Below the pieces are notes generated by a model. The model saw nothing but the letters and a program-made list of their open reading frames with translations, searched no databases and was not told where the DNA came from. Below are positions 8,959-16,560 of a stretch of 64,000 bases of DNA, in pieces (positions within the stretch are counted from its first letter, which is position 1; each line of letters opens with the position of its first letter). The stretch comes from Chloroflexota bacterium (GTDB lineage Bacteria > Chloroflexota > UBA11872), in the NCBI GenBank assembly GCA_022824495.1, contig JAJDZU010000006.1, positions 62,001 through 126,000 of the forward strand. Direction: 5' to 3'. A program made the translations under genes and the position numbers.

Positions 8959-9456
8959 ATGCAATCGCCCGACCTGCCCATCACCATCCGCGGCTACGAG
9001 CGCCGCGACAACGCCCGCATCCGCGAGCTGACCCTGGAAGGGTTCGACGGCGTCAGCATCGACCAGAACGCCGACCGCCTGCTGGGCCTGGACACGGAGC
9101 CGCTGTGGGAGACGCGCAAGTGGGCGGGGGTGAAAGCCGAGTTGGAAGCCTCGCCGTCCGACCACTTCGTGGCCGTGCTGGACGGCGAGGTCATCGGCTA
9201 CATCACGACCAGTCCGCAGCCGGACGCCGGCATTGGGCAGATTCCCAACATGGCCGTGGACGCGAGATACCGGCGGCGCGGCGTGGCCTCGCGTCTTATC
9301 GAGCACGCACTGGAGTACCTGCGCGCCCGCGGCATGCGCGTGGCCAAGATCGAGACGCTGGTGCAGAACGCCCAGGGCCAGAGCCTGTACCCGCGGTTCG
9401 GCTTCCGGGAAGTCGCGCGACAGATCCACTACGTGCGCCGACTGGACGACGCCTGA
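8959..9456 (+). CDS. GNAT family N-acetyltransferase
   Basis: A 165-residue single-domain acetyltransferase. The acetyl-CoA pyrophosphate-binding motif A is visible as MAVDARYRRRGVAS (the Q/RxxGxG/A type) at about residues 97-110, followed by a helix and the YPRFGF motif B, as in ribosomal-protein or small-molecule acetyltransferases of the RimI type. The acceptor substrate is unknown. It is transcribed away from the preceding hypothetical gene and converges on the dehydrogenase at 9472, with 15 bases between the stops. Confidence 0.8.
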   Translation: MQSPDLPITIRGYERRDNARIRELTLEGFDGVSIDQNADRLLGLDTEPLWETRKWAGVKAELEASPSDHFVAVLDGEVIGYITTSPQPDAGIGQIPNMAVDARYRRRGVASRLIEHALEYLRARGMRVAKIETLVQNAQGQSLYPRFGFREVARQIHYVRRLDDA

Positions 9457-9471
9457 GCCAAGACTCGGCGG

Positions 9472-10479
9472 CTAGCGCCAGTCGAAGAGGCAGCCCACGA
9501 GCGACGGTTCGAAGTCGAACAGCAGGTCGTAGATCTCCTTGAAGTCACCGCCCTTGACCCGGTGGGTGATCAACGGGTCCAGGGTGATCCGGCCCGCCAC
9601 GGCCAGCCGCAACGCGACCGCGATGTCGCGACGCGGCGACCAGTGCACCGCCAGCGCGTTGAGAAACGGGTTGTCGCCCGCGTCGGGCTGACGGATCGAG
9701 TCGTGCGCGCCGATGATCGTCAGGCCCTTCTTATGCACGTCGCGGTAGAAGTTCACCTGCTCGGTCGATCCGCGGGTGCTGCCCAGGATCACCACCCGCG
9801 CCAGGTGGCCGGCCAGGATGAAGGCGTCGTTGATCGGCGCCGGGAAGCCGGTGGACTCGATCACCACCTGCGGGCCGCCCGTGTGGCCTTCGGCCAGGGC
9901 GGCGCGTGCGTCCTCACAGGTCGGGTCCATGGACTCGAGCCACGGCACGGCTTCGGCCATTTCGCGCCGTGAGGGATCCAGGTCGGCCACCAGCACGCGC
10001 CCCGCGCCCGCCACGTAGGCGAACTGCGCGGCCAGTTGCCCGATCAGACCGCCGCCGATGACCAGCACCGTCTCGCCCATTTCGACCCGCGCCTTGCGCA
10101 CCGCCTGCATGCTGATCCGCAGCATGGTGTGAAAGGCGGCCTCCTGGTCCGGCACGTCGTCGTCGACCAGGAACACGTCGCGCATGGGGGCCAGGTCGGC
10201 CGTGGCGTGCCGGCCGCGGGTCAGCACGCGCGTACCCGGCGCCAGGTCCACGCCCGCGCCCGCGGCGACAACCTCGCCCACCGCGCTATAACCCACGTTG
10301 CGCGGCCAGATCTGGGAGGGCGTGTTGGGCAGCGCCAGCAGCGAGGCCCGCTCGGTGCCGGGCGACATGGCAGTGACGTGATGGCGCACCAGCACTTCGC
10401 CGGGGCCCGGATCGCCCAACTCAATCGTCTCCATCTGAATCGTCTCGACCGAGTGACTGACCAGGACTTGCGCTTGCAT
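9472..10479 (-). CDS. Medium-chain (MDR) zinc-type alcohol/polyol dehydrogenase-like protein
   Basis: A 335-residue MDR-superfamily oxidoreductase. It has a GroES-like N-terminal domain (HHVTAMSPGTE, VGYSAVGEVVAAG) and a Rossmann NAD(P) domain with GGGLIGQLAAQ near residue 140, then DLDPSRRE for cofactor ribose binding. The catalytic-zinc cysteine and the structural four-Cys zinc site of classical alcohol dehydrogenases are not evident, resembling the non-classical threonine-dehydrogenase-like or bacteriochlorophyllide-dehydrogenase-like branch. The start at ATG 10479 was chosen because the conserved domain begins there; an in-frame extension to 10638 would run into the divergent gene. It shares a 99-base divergent region with the racemase-type gene at 10579 and may be co-regulated with it. 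Confidence 0.8.
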   Translation of the reverse strand: MQAQVLVSHSVETIQMETIELGDPGPGEVLVRHHVTAMSPGTERASLLALPNTPSQIWPRNVGYSAVGEVVAAGAGVDLAPGTRVLTRGRHATADLAPMRDVFLVDDDVPDQEAAFHTMLRISMQAVRKARVEMGETVLVIGGGLIGQLAAQFAYVAGAGRVLVADLDPSRREMAEAVPWLESMDPTCEDARAALAEGHTGGPQVVIESTGFPAPINDAFILAGHLARVVILGSTRGSTEQVNFYRDVHKKGLTIIGAHDSIRQPDAGDNPFLNALAVHWSPRRDIAVALRLAVAGRITLDPLITHRVKGGDFKEIYDLLFDFEPSLVGCLFDWR

Positions 10480-10578
10480 GCGACCGGCCGCCTTGGGCTG
10501 CCATCCGAGCACCGGCAGCCTGCCACAGCCGCTCGGGGCGCGTACGATGCAGGCTCCCGGCGCGTACCTGGAGCATTC

Positions 10579-11721
10579 ATGCAGATCACCAAAGTCGAAC
10601 CGCTGTTCCTGGACCAATACCTGCTGGTGCAGGTGCACACTGACAACGGGCTGGTGGGCCTGGGCGAGTCAGGCTCCTGGGGCTTCCTGGAAGCCTCCGC
10701 CGCCGCCATCGAGAAGATGGGCCGCTATCTCATTGGCGAGGACCCGCTGCGGATCGAACACCACTGGCAGTACATGTACCGCTGGAGCCACTTCCGCGGC
10801 GCGGCGGTGATGGGGGCGCTCAGCGCCATCGACATCGCGCTCTGGGACATCGCCGGCAAGTACTTCGAAGTGCCTGTGTACCAGCTGCTCGGCGGGCACG
10901 TGCGCGACCGCTGCCGGGTCTACTACCACGTTCTCGGCGACACCCGCGAGGCCCTGGTGCAGGGCGTTGCCAACGCGCGAAAAGAGGGCTATACCGCCGT
11001 CGGCCACCTCTCGCCCTTCCTGGACGAAGAACGCGACGTCATCTACTTCAAGACCCACGTCGACAAGATCGAGGACGCCACCGAGGCCGTGCGCCTCTAC
11101 CGCGAGGCCGCCGGCAACGACGTGGACCTGTGCGTCGAAATCCACCGCCGCATGACCCCAACCGAGGCCGTACAGCTGGGACGCGCCATCGAGAAGTACA
11201 CCCCCTACTTCTTCGAGGACCCGGTCACGCCGGACAACCTGGACGAGATGGCCTACGTGGCCTCGAAGATCAACATCCCCATCGCCACCGGCGAGCGCTT
11301 CAGCTCGATCTGGGAGTTCGACATGTGCCTGCGCCGCGACGCGGTCCAGTACGTACGGCCCGACGTCTGCATGGTGGGCGGCATCACCGGCAGCAAGAAG
11401 GTGGCCGCGCTGGCCGAGGCGCGGCACGTGGGCGTGGTGCCGCACAACCCGCTCAGCCCGGTCAGCACCGCCGCCTGCCTGCAGGTGGCCGCCGCGGTGC
11501 CCAATTTCGCGCTGCAGGAGCTGCCGCTCGGCGAAACCGTGCCCCCCAAGAGCGCCATGGTCGAGGGCATCCACCCGCACGACGGCGAGGGCTACATCCG
11601 CCTGACCGACCGCCCGGGCATCGGCGTCACCCTCAAACCCGACGCCGCCCAGAACGCCCCCTACAAGGCACGCGAGATTCACACGCGGCTAGGGGCCGAT
11701 GGGGCGGTGGTGGATCAGTAG
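10579..11721 (+). CDS. Mandelate racemase/muconate lactonizing enzyme family (sugar-acid dehydratase-like)
   Basis: A 380-residue enolase-superfamily enzyme, probably a mannonate/galactonate-type sugar-acid dehydratase. Metal ligands are visible in VEIHRR, FFEDPVT and ATGERF; PHNPLSPV holds the C-terminal catalytic-site His. The VEIH motif puts a His two residues after the first ligand, as in ManD-like enzymes. The lid domain is N-terminal (MQITKVEP to about residue 115). The start ATG 10579 marks the family N-terminus, with TGGAG upstream; the frame continues far upstream only because of high GC. Divergent from the MDR dehydrogenase, with which it may form a sugar-acid pathway. Confidence 0.88.
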   Translation: MQITKVEPLFLDQYLLVQVHTDNGLVGLGESGSWGFLEASAAAIEKMGRYLIGEDPLRIEHHWQYMYRWSHFRGAAVMGALSAIDIALWDIAGKYFEVPVYQLLGGHVRDRCRVYYHVLGDTREALVQGVANARKEGYTAVGHLSPFLDEERDVIYFKTHVDKIEDATEAVRLYREAAGNDVDLCVEIHRRMTPTEAVQLGRAIEKYTPYFFEDPVTPDNLDEMAYVASKINIPIATGERFSSIWEFDMCLRRDAVQYVRPDVCMVGGITGSKKVAALAEARHVGVVPHNPLSPVSTAACLQVAAAVPNFALQELPLGETVPPKSAMVEGIHPHDGEGYIRLTDRPGIGVTLKPDAAQNAPYKAREIHTRLGADGAVVDQ

Positions 11722-11932
11722 GTTGGCTGCCGACGTCTAACCCGTCTGCTTATTGATTTCGGTCAGGAGCTGCGGGGACTCGGCCCTGGCGCCCGGCGGG
11801 CAGCTGGGTTCACCTCGTGCGCCTAGGGCAAATCACTGTGGAGATGGATGGCGCTCTCTGCAAGTCCGACGATGCTAATCTTGAGCCAAGAGTTAAGGGT
11901 GTCCGGGCGGGCCCAGTCGAGGAGCCTGGACC

Positions 11933-12301
11933 ATGTCCGCAACGACGATTGACGCTCGCATTACGCGGCTTGAGCAGCGCGCTCATTCGGACGACGACAC
12001 GATGAACAGCGTCCTGCATATCCTGGAACGCATGGATCAGCGCCTCGCGATGCTCGAATCGAGGGTCGCAGCGCTCGAATCAAACGTCGAAACGCTCGCA
12101 TCTAGCGTCGAAACGCTCGTATCTAGCGTCGCAACGCTCGCATCTAGCGTTGCAGCGCTCGAATCAAGGGTTGCGACGCTCGAATCAAGGGTTGCAACGC
12201 TCGAATCAGGGGTTGCAACGCTCACGGCAGACATGGTCACCGTCAAGGCCACAACCGCTGACACCAACAAGCGTATACGGGTGCGCGGGTTCAGCCAGTA
12301 A
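11933..12301 (+). CDS. Small heptad-repeat coiled-coil protein
   Basis: A 122-residue soluble protein whose residues about 38-98 are perfect seven-residue repeats of the type VATLESR, a classical left-handed coiled coil encoded by 21-base DNA repeats. The N-terminus (ARITRLEQRAHSDDD) is also helical. No membrane segment is visible, unlike the other coiled-coil protein at 14607. The ATG at 11933 follows GAGGAG. The function is unknown; it could be an oligomerising scaffold or a decayed DUF1640-like protein that lost its C-terminal anchor. Flanking genes give no functional hint. Confidence 0.6.
   Translation: MSATTIDARITRLEQRAHSDDDTMNSVLHILERMDQRLAMLESRVAALESNVETLASSVETLVSSVATLASSVAALESRVATLESRVATLESGVATLTADMVTVKATTADTNKRIRVRGFSQ
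12050..12222 (+). repeat. 21-base tandem repeats encoding heptads
   Basis: About eight imperfect copies of a 21-base unit resembling GGGTTGCAACGCTCGAATCA. Each unit encodes one seven-residue heptad of the coiled coil. Near-identity of adjacent copies, including silent positions, points to recent expansion. Confidence 0.8.
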
Positions 12302-12333
12302 CGGCCATACCGGCTCGCGGCGTTTCGGCGACC

Positions 12334-13278
12334 CTATCCGGCTACCTGTCCCGCCTGCGCCTCCAACTCCGCCACCCGTTCCAGGGCTTCGGCCCAGACG
12401 TCGGCCGGGATGGCTGAGGTAGCTTCGCGGACGTTGGTTTCCATCTCGTAGGCCGAGGCCGCGCCGGTCAGGACCACGTCGATGTCGTCATTGGCCAGCA
12501 CGAAGCGCATGTTGAGGTGGCGCAGGTCCACCTGGCGCTCGCGGCACCAGGCGTACCAGTCGCGGGCGGCCTGGATGTCATCGGGCGGGTAGAGGTCGGT
12601 CAGGTTGGGCCGGACCTTGAGGGCGATCATCGGGTCGCCGTGCGCCAGCAGCCCCTGCAACTGCGGCGAGCCCAGGATCACGCCCACGCCGTTGGCCTTG
12701 GCGTGCCGGATCAGCGGCGCTGCCGTCTGGCGCACCAGGCTGTAGTCGGCGTAGGTCAGGATTGCGTCCACCCGGCCGGCGTCGATGGCCTGGCGGTGAA
12801 AGTCCAGGTCGCGCACGCCGAGGCCGATGGCTTCCAGGCGGCCTTCGTCGCGCAGGGCCTCCAGCGTGTCGAAGCCGTCGCCCGATGCCATTACCGGCTC
12901 CATCGTGGGCGGGTCGTGGATCAGCACCAGGTCAAGCTTCTCGCGACCCAGCAGCCGCGAACTGTCGTCCATCGACCAGCGCAGGTCCTCCGCCGTGTAG
13001 CTGAATTGCCGGCTGGGATGGGAGCCGACCTTGGTGGAGATCAGCAGCTCCGGCAAGTCCATGCCCTCCATGGCCTTGCCCAGGTTCTCCTGGCTGTTGC
13101 CGTAGAGCGGCGAGGTATCCAGGCAGCGCACCCCCAGGTCGTACATGCGCTGCAGCGTGGCGCGCACCTCGGGCACAGTAATGCCGTGCACCATCCCGCC
13201 CATGTGCGCCGCCCCCAGGGCCAGACGGGTCGGGTACAGGTTGGTTTGACCCAGGCGGCGTCGTTCCAGGGCGCTCAT
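12334..13278 (-). CDS. Aldo/keto reductase
   Basis: A 314-residue TIM-barrel NADPH-dependent oxidoreductase. The catalytic tetrad is visible: DTSPLYGNSQ (Asp and Tyr, near residues 50-56), STKVG (Lys, near 80) and LVLIHDPP (His, near 115). It resembles L-fucose/galactose dehydrogenase-type reductases. ATG 13278 is the natural start, five bases after the upstream Gfo/Idh stop, so the two enzymes are co-transcribed and probably work on the same sugar-derived substrate, one as dehydrogenase and the other as an aldehyde or ketone reductase or lactone-forming dehydrogenase. Confidence 0.85.
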   Translation of the reverse strand: MSALERRRLGQTNLYPTRLALGAAHMGGMVHGITVPEVRATLQRMYDLGVRCLDTSPLYGNSQENLGKAMEGMDLPELLISTKVGSHPSRQFSYTAEDLRWSMDDSSRLLGREKLDLVLIHDPPTMEPVMASGDGFDTLEALRDEGRLEAIGLGVRDLDFHRQAIDAGRVDAILTYADYSLVRQTAAPLIRHAKANGVGVILGSPQLQGLLAHGDPMIALKVRPNLTDLYPPDDIQAARDWYAWCRERQVDLRHLNMRFVLANDDIDVVLTGAASAYEMETNVREATSAIPADVWAEALERVAELEAQAGQVAG

Positions 13279-13282
13279 TGGG

Positions 13283-14332
13283 CTACACCCAGCCGTGCTG
13301 AATCTGGACCGGCTCGCCCGCGGCTTGCGAATTCCAACTCTCGCCCGAATCCAGCAGGACTTCGCTGCGGGAGAGTTCCGAGGTCTCCGCGGCCAGCAGG
13401 ATCTCCTGGATGTGGCGGCCGTACTCTCCCGGCACCGGGCTCTCGATGTCCTGCTCGATGGCCTCGGCAAAGCGTCCCCACTCCAGCCGCATGTTCTGGG
13501 GCCAGTAGTCGTACTCCACTTCGTCCCAGGAGTTGTTCTTGCCGATCCAGAGGCCCCGGCCCGAGGCGCTGTGCGCGAACTTCAGGCTGCCGTTGGCGCA
13601 GATGACGTGCGTGTCGTGGATCGGCCCGCCGTCGGCGAAGCCCACCGACACCGCCACCCCGGCCAGCCCGTTCTTGTAGCGGATAAAGGCCGTGGCCGAG
13701 TCGTCGCCGGCCTGGTAGTGCGCCCGCGTTCCGATCGATGCCGACACCGAGGAGGCCTGTGAACCCATGAACCAGGTAACCCGGTCCACCACGTGCACGC
13801 CGTTGCTCAGCCACATGCCCCCGCCGTGGTAGCGGCTGCGGTACTGCGGCCGCCGGCTGGCGTGATTCCAGTTCTTGGACATGTAGCTCACGATGGTGAT
13901 CAGCGGCCCCAGTTCGCCTGAATCCAGGATCTCCTTCGCCTTGATGTTCACCGGCAGGAAGTGGTTGGTCAGGCCCACCATCAGTTTCACGCCGTTGGCT
14001 TGGGCGGCCGCGATCATCTCGTCGCACTGCTCCAGCGTCAGCGCCATCGGCTTCTCCACCAGCACGTGCTTGCCGGCGTTCAGCGCATCCACGCTCAGCC
14101 GGTGGTGCAGGTGATGACCCAGCACCACGCCCACGGCGTCGATGTCGGGATCTTCCAGCAGTTCCGTGTGCGACGCGTAGCCCCTGGCGACGTCGTAGGT
14201 GTCCATGTACTCGGCGCGCGTCGACTCGATCAGGTCGGCGCAGGCCACGATCTCCACGTCGTCCAGCTCGGCAATGCCCTGGGCGTGAGAACGGGCGATG
14301 CCGCCCAGGCCGATCATTCCAACTCGCAACAT
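13283..14332 (-). CDS. Gfo/Idh/MocA family oxidoreductase
   Basis: A 349-residue sugar-type oxidoreductase. MLRVGMIGLGGIARSH at the N-terminus is a full GxGxxA/S Rossmann motif, and VLVEKPMAL near residue 95 carries the catalytic lysine. GGGMWLSNGVHVVDR matches the His/Asp substrate-site helix of the family. It is first in a two-gene operon with the aldo/keto reductase (5-base spacing). No promoter stands out, but the upstream 270 bases are non-coding and shared divergently with the coiled-coil gene at 14607. Confidence 0.87.
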   Translation of the reverse strand: MLRVGMIGLGGIARSHAQGIAELDDVEIVACADLIESTRAEYMDTYDVARGYASHTELLEDPDIDAVGVVLGHHLHHRLSVDALNAGKHVLVEKPMALTLEQCDEMIAAAQANGVKLMVGLTNHFLPVNIKAKEILDSGELGPLITIVSYMSKNWNHASRRPQYRSRYHGGGMWLSNGVHVVDRVTWFMGSQASSVSASIGTRAHYQAGDDSATAFIRYKNGLAGVAVSVGFADGGPIHDTHVICANGSLKFAHSASGRGLWIGKNNSWDEVEYDYWPQNMRLEWGRFAEAIEQDIESPVPGEYGRHIQEILLAAETSELSRSEVLLDSGESWNSQAAGEPVQIQHGWV

Positions 14333-14606
14333 CTTGGCGGGTACCTCGGCAAGCTGCCATGCGGACCGTGCCAGCCACGGGCATGGGCGTCAATTCCGAA
14401 TGCTGGCGATATCCCTTAGCGCTCCGGCAACCGGCCCCAAAAGGCGACGGACCCTCCACAACTACGACTATCATCTGAATGCGCGTCAAGCGGCCCAGCC
14501 GTACCAAGGGTGGGACGCGCTTGGTACCGATGCGGTCACGACCCGGAATGCGAGTCCGGCCGCCGAGATTCCGGGTGATCGCCCGGCGCACAAAGGAATC
14601 AGGGAC

Positions 14607-15098
14607 GTGACGGTTGACGCGCACCCAATCACACAGGATGAGTTGCGACTCGAATTGGGCCGGACACAGGACGAATTCCGTGCTGAGGAGAGCCGGACGC
14701 GGGCTGAGTTCCGGGCCGAACTCAGCCGGACTCGCGAGGACTTTCTGGCCGGGCTGACCCAGACACGGGAAGAGATTCGAAGTGTCAGGGATGAGTTCCG
14801 CGCCGAATTGAGCCAAACGCGCGAAGAACTCCGCGCCGAGATGACCCAGACGCGCGAAGAACTCCGCGCCGAGATGATCCAGACGCGGGAAGAACTCCGG
14901 TCCGAGATGAGCCAGACGCGGGATGACTTCCGGGTCGAAATGAACCTGCTACGCACCGAGATTGTGACCCATTACGCCACCAAGGCGGACCTGCACTCGC
15001 TTGAGTCGCGCCTTATCAGGTGGATGATCGGCCTGATGATCGGCTCGGTGGGTACCGCGGTCGCGATTGCCGTAGCCGCCGATCGGCTGTGGAGTTGA
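14607..15098 (+). CDS. DUF1640-like coiled-coil protein with C-terminal membrane anchor
   Basis: A 163-residue protein made almost entirely of 11-residue repeats of the type QTREELRAEM plus one residue, which predict an extended (hendecad) coiled coil. It is followed by THYATKADLHSLESRL and a C-terminal membrane helix (WMIGLMIGSVGTAVAIAV). That ending is typical of bacterial DUF1640/CCDC90-like proteins. GTG 14607 is chosen because AAAGGA lies 9 bases upstream; the frame stays open further upstream but that part is not protein-like. Function unknown, probably a membrane-anchored oligomeric coiled coil. The Asp/Glu/Arg-rich surface is strongly charged. Confidence 0.65.
   Translation: MTVDAHPITQDELRLELGRTQDEFRAEESRTRAEFRAELSRTREDFLAGLTQTREEIRSVRDEFRAELSQTREELRAEMTQTREELRAEMIQTREELRSEMSQTRDDFRVEMNLLRTEIVTHYATKADLHSLESRLIRWMIGLMIGSVGTAVAIAVAADRLWS
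14800..14945 (+). repeat. 33-base tandem repeats encoding hendecads
   Basis: At least four adjacent 33-base units (core GACGCGCGAAGAACTCCG) encode successive 11-residue repeats in the DUF1640-like gene. Two central units are almost identical in DNA. Confidence 0.75.
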
Positions 15099-15202
15099 GG
15101 CCTCGCCAGGCGCGGCGGCATTGCGCGTCGGTCTAGCGGCCAGGGAATCGCGTACTCGCACATGTCGGCCGACCTAAAGTCCGCCGCTCAGGTGAATCGG
15201 GG

Positions 15203-15208
15203 TACTAT
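15203..15208 (+). promoter_or_regulatory. Candidate -10 element before the twin lipoprotein genes
   Basis: TACTAT lies about 27 bases before the GTG chosen as start of the first small lipoprotein; transcription would begin near 15215. The -35 is weak. The overlap of this element with an in-frame TTG at 15208 argues against that TTG as start. Confidence 0.35.
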
Positions 15209-15234
15209 TGACGACTGGCCGGTGGACTCAATCC

Positions 15235-15459
15235 GTGATCTCCAGGCGTCGCGTTATTCGCCTTGTGCCCGTGGTGCTGGGCGCTCTCGGTACGGGAGCC
15301 CTCGCTGCGTGCGAAGGCTCTGATGCCGATGCGCCGGGGCGTTACAGCTTCCCCAGGGTTGGTGATGGGCACCAGTACTACATTTCCGAGGAAGAGCGCG
15401 CCAAGCTGCAAGCGCAGGCCGCCGCTGGCTACACTCCGACTCCCCAAACCGGTAGCTAA
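15235..15459 (+). CDS. Small Tat-type lipoprotein, paralog 1
   Basis: A 74-residue exported lipoprotein of unknown function. It starts with twin arginines (SRRRVIRL), a hydrophobic segment and the lipobox ALAAC, leaving a mature peptide of under 50 residues. It is clearly paralogous to the next gene: both share DAPG-Y-FP, then Y(I/M)S-EER-KL and QA in the same order. I selected GTG 15235, which lines up with the start of the paralog; TTG 15208 would add nine residues but overlaps a -10 box. I know of no named family for this pair. Confidence 0.7.
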   Translation: MISRRRVIRLVPVVLGALGTGALAACEGSDADAPGRYSFPRVGDGHQYYISEEERAKLQAQAAAGYTPTPQTGS

Positions 15460-15477
15460 CGAGCCAAAGTCAGTCCA

Positions 15478-15714
15478 ATGACGTCACGTCGGAACATCCT
15501 GAGATTCGCGCCCGTTGCCCTGCTCGGGCTGACGGCCCTGGGCGCCTGCGGCAGCCAGGTTGACGCCCCCGGCGGCTACGCCTTCCCCAAGCAGCGCCCC
15601 AGCAGCGACGACTACATGAGCCCGGAAGAACGCGAAAAGCTCCGCCAGCAAGCCCTTGCCGACAGGGCCGAACGCGAAAGCCAGCAGGCAACCCCCGCCA
15701 GCGGAGGCAGCTAG
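15478..15714 (+). CDS. Small Tat-type lipoprotein, paralog 2
   Basis: A 78-residue lipoprotein with MTSRRN twin-arginine start, a hydrophobic core and the lipobox LGAC near residue 24. The mature part contains DAPGGYAFPK, DDYMSPEEREKL and a polar Gln/Ala-rich tail. It follows its paralog after 18 bases and is probably co-transcribed. The conserved EERxKLxxQA helix suggests interaction with a partner or surface. No catalytic motif is apparent and the function is unknown. Confidence 0.72.
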   Translation: MTSRRNILRFAPVALLGLTALGACGSQVDAPGGYAFPKQRPSSDDYMSPEEREKLRQQALADRAERESQQATPASGGS

Positions 15715-15773
15715 CCTCGTTGGCTTGCGCACGCCGCTTGTGGTGGCGGCGTCTCTGTTCTGAGGACTGACTA

Positions 15774-16544
15774 ATGGGTGTCCTGGATCAATTCAGCCTG
15801 GCCGGCAGAACCGCCTTGGTGACGGGCGGAGGAACCGGGATTGGCAAGGCGCTGGCGATTGGGTTTGCGGAGGCCGGCGCGGACGTGGCCGTTTGTGGGC
15901 GCACGCAGGAAACGCTGGACAGCACCGCTGCCGCGATTGAAGCCGCGGGGCAACGCGCCCTGGCGCTGACGGCTGACGTGACCAAGGTGGACGAAGTCAA
16001 CGATCTGGTCGACCGGATCGTGGAGGCCTGGGGCCGGCTGGATATCGCCTGCAACAACGCCGGGGTGAACAACTGGGTGGACGCCGCCGGGATGTCGGAA
16101 GAGGACTGGGACTGGATTCACGACACCAACGTCAAGGGCGCGTTTCTCTGCTCGCAGGCCGAGGCCCGCGTGATGATTGCGGCGGGGCGCGGCTCGATCA
16201 TCAACCTGGCGTCCATTTCCGCCCGCATCACCAACCGCCCGCAGCCGCAGTCGCACTACAACTCGTCCAAGGCCGCCCTGGTGCAGCTCTCCAAGTCCAT
16301 GGCCGCCGAGTGGGCGCCGCACGGCGTGCGGGTCAACTCGCTGAGTCCCGGCTACACCCGCACCGAGATGGCCGACGCCCCCCGCACTCGCGAAGCCCAG
16401 CCGATCTGGAACCGCGACACCCCCCTGGGCCGCATGGCCGAGGTGGAGGAACTGCAAGGGGCCGCCGTCTTCCTGGCCTCCGACGCCGCCTCCTACGTCA
16501 CCGGCCACGACCTGATCGTGGACGGCGGATTCACCGTCTGGTAG
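15774..16544 (+). CDS. Short-chain dehydrogenase/reductase (SDR)
   Basis: A 256-residue classical SDR. Motifs: TGGGTGIGKA (cofactor, residues 17-26), NNAG near residue 90, catalytic Ser in NLASIS and Y-N-S-S-K near 160-164, then VRVNSLSPGYTRTEM. The C-terminus has the standard GHDLIVDGG. It probably oxidises or reduces a sugar or polyol such as gluconate, sorbitol or glucose. ATG 15774 follows TGAGGA. It stands alone on this strand and converges with DUF418, 16 bases apart. Confidence 0.88.
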   Translation: MGVLDQFSLAGRTALVTGGGTGIGKALAIGFAEAGADVAVCGRTQETLDSTAAAIEAAGQRALALTADVTKVDEVNDLVDRIVEAWGRLDIACNNAGVNNWVDAAGMSEEDWDWIHDTNVKGAFLCSQAEARVMIAAGRGSIINLASISARITNRPQPQSHYNSSKAALVQLSKSMAAEWAPHGVRVNSLSPGYTRTEMADAPRTREAQPIWNRDTPLGRMAEVEELQGAAVFLASDAASYVTGHDLIVDGGFTVW

Positions 16545-16560
16545 ATCCGCGTCCGCGGCG

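Noticed and set aside
10036-10578. 181-codon upstream extension of the racemase-type gene
   Set aside because: Lies antisense to the MDR dehydrogenase and has no protein-like features; the family N-terminus is at 10579.
13275-14816. 513-codon minus frame
   Set aside because: Shadow in the -1 frame of the Gfo/Idh gene, Arg/Gly rich, no motif.
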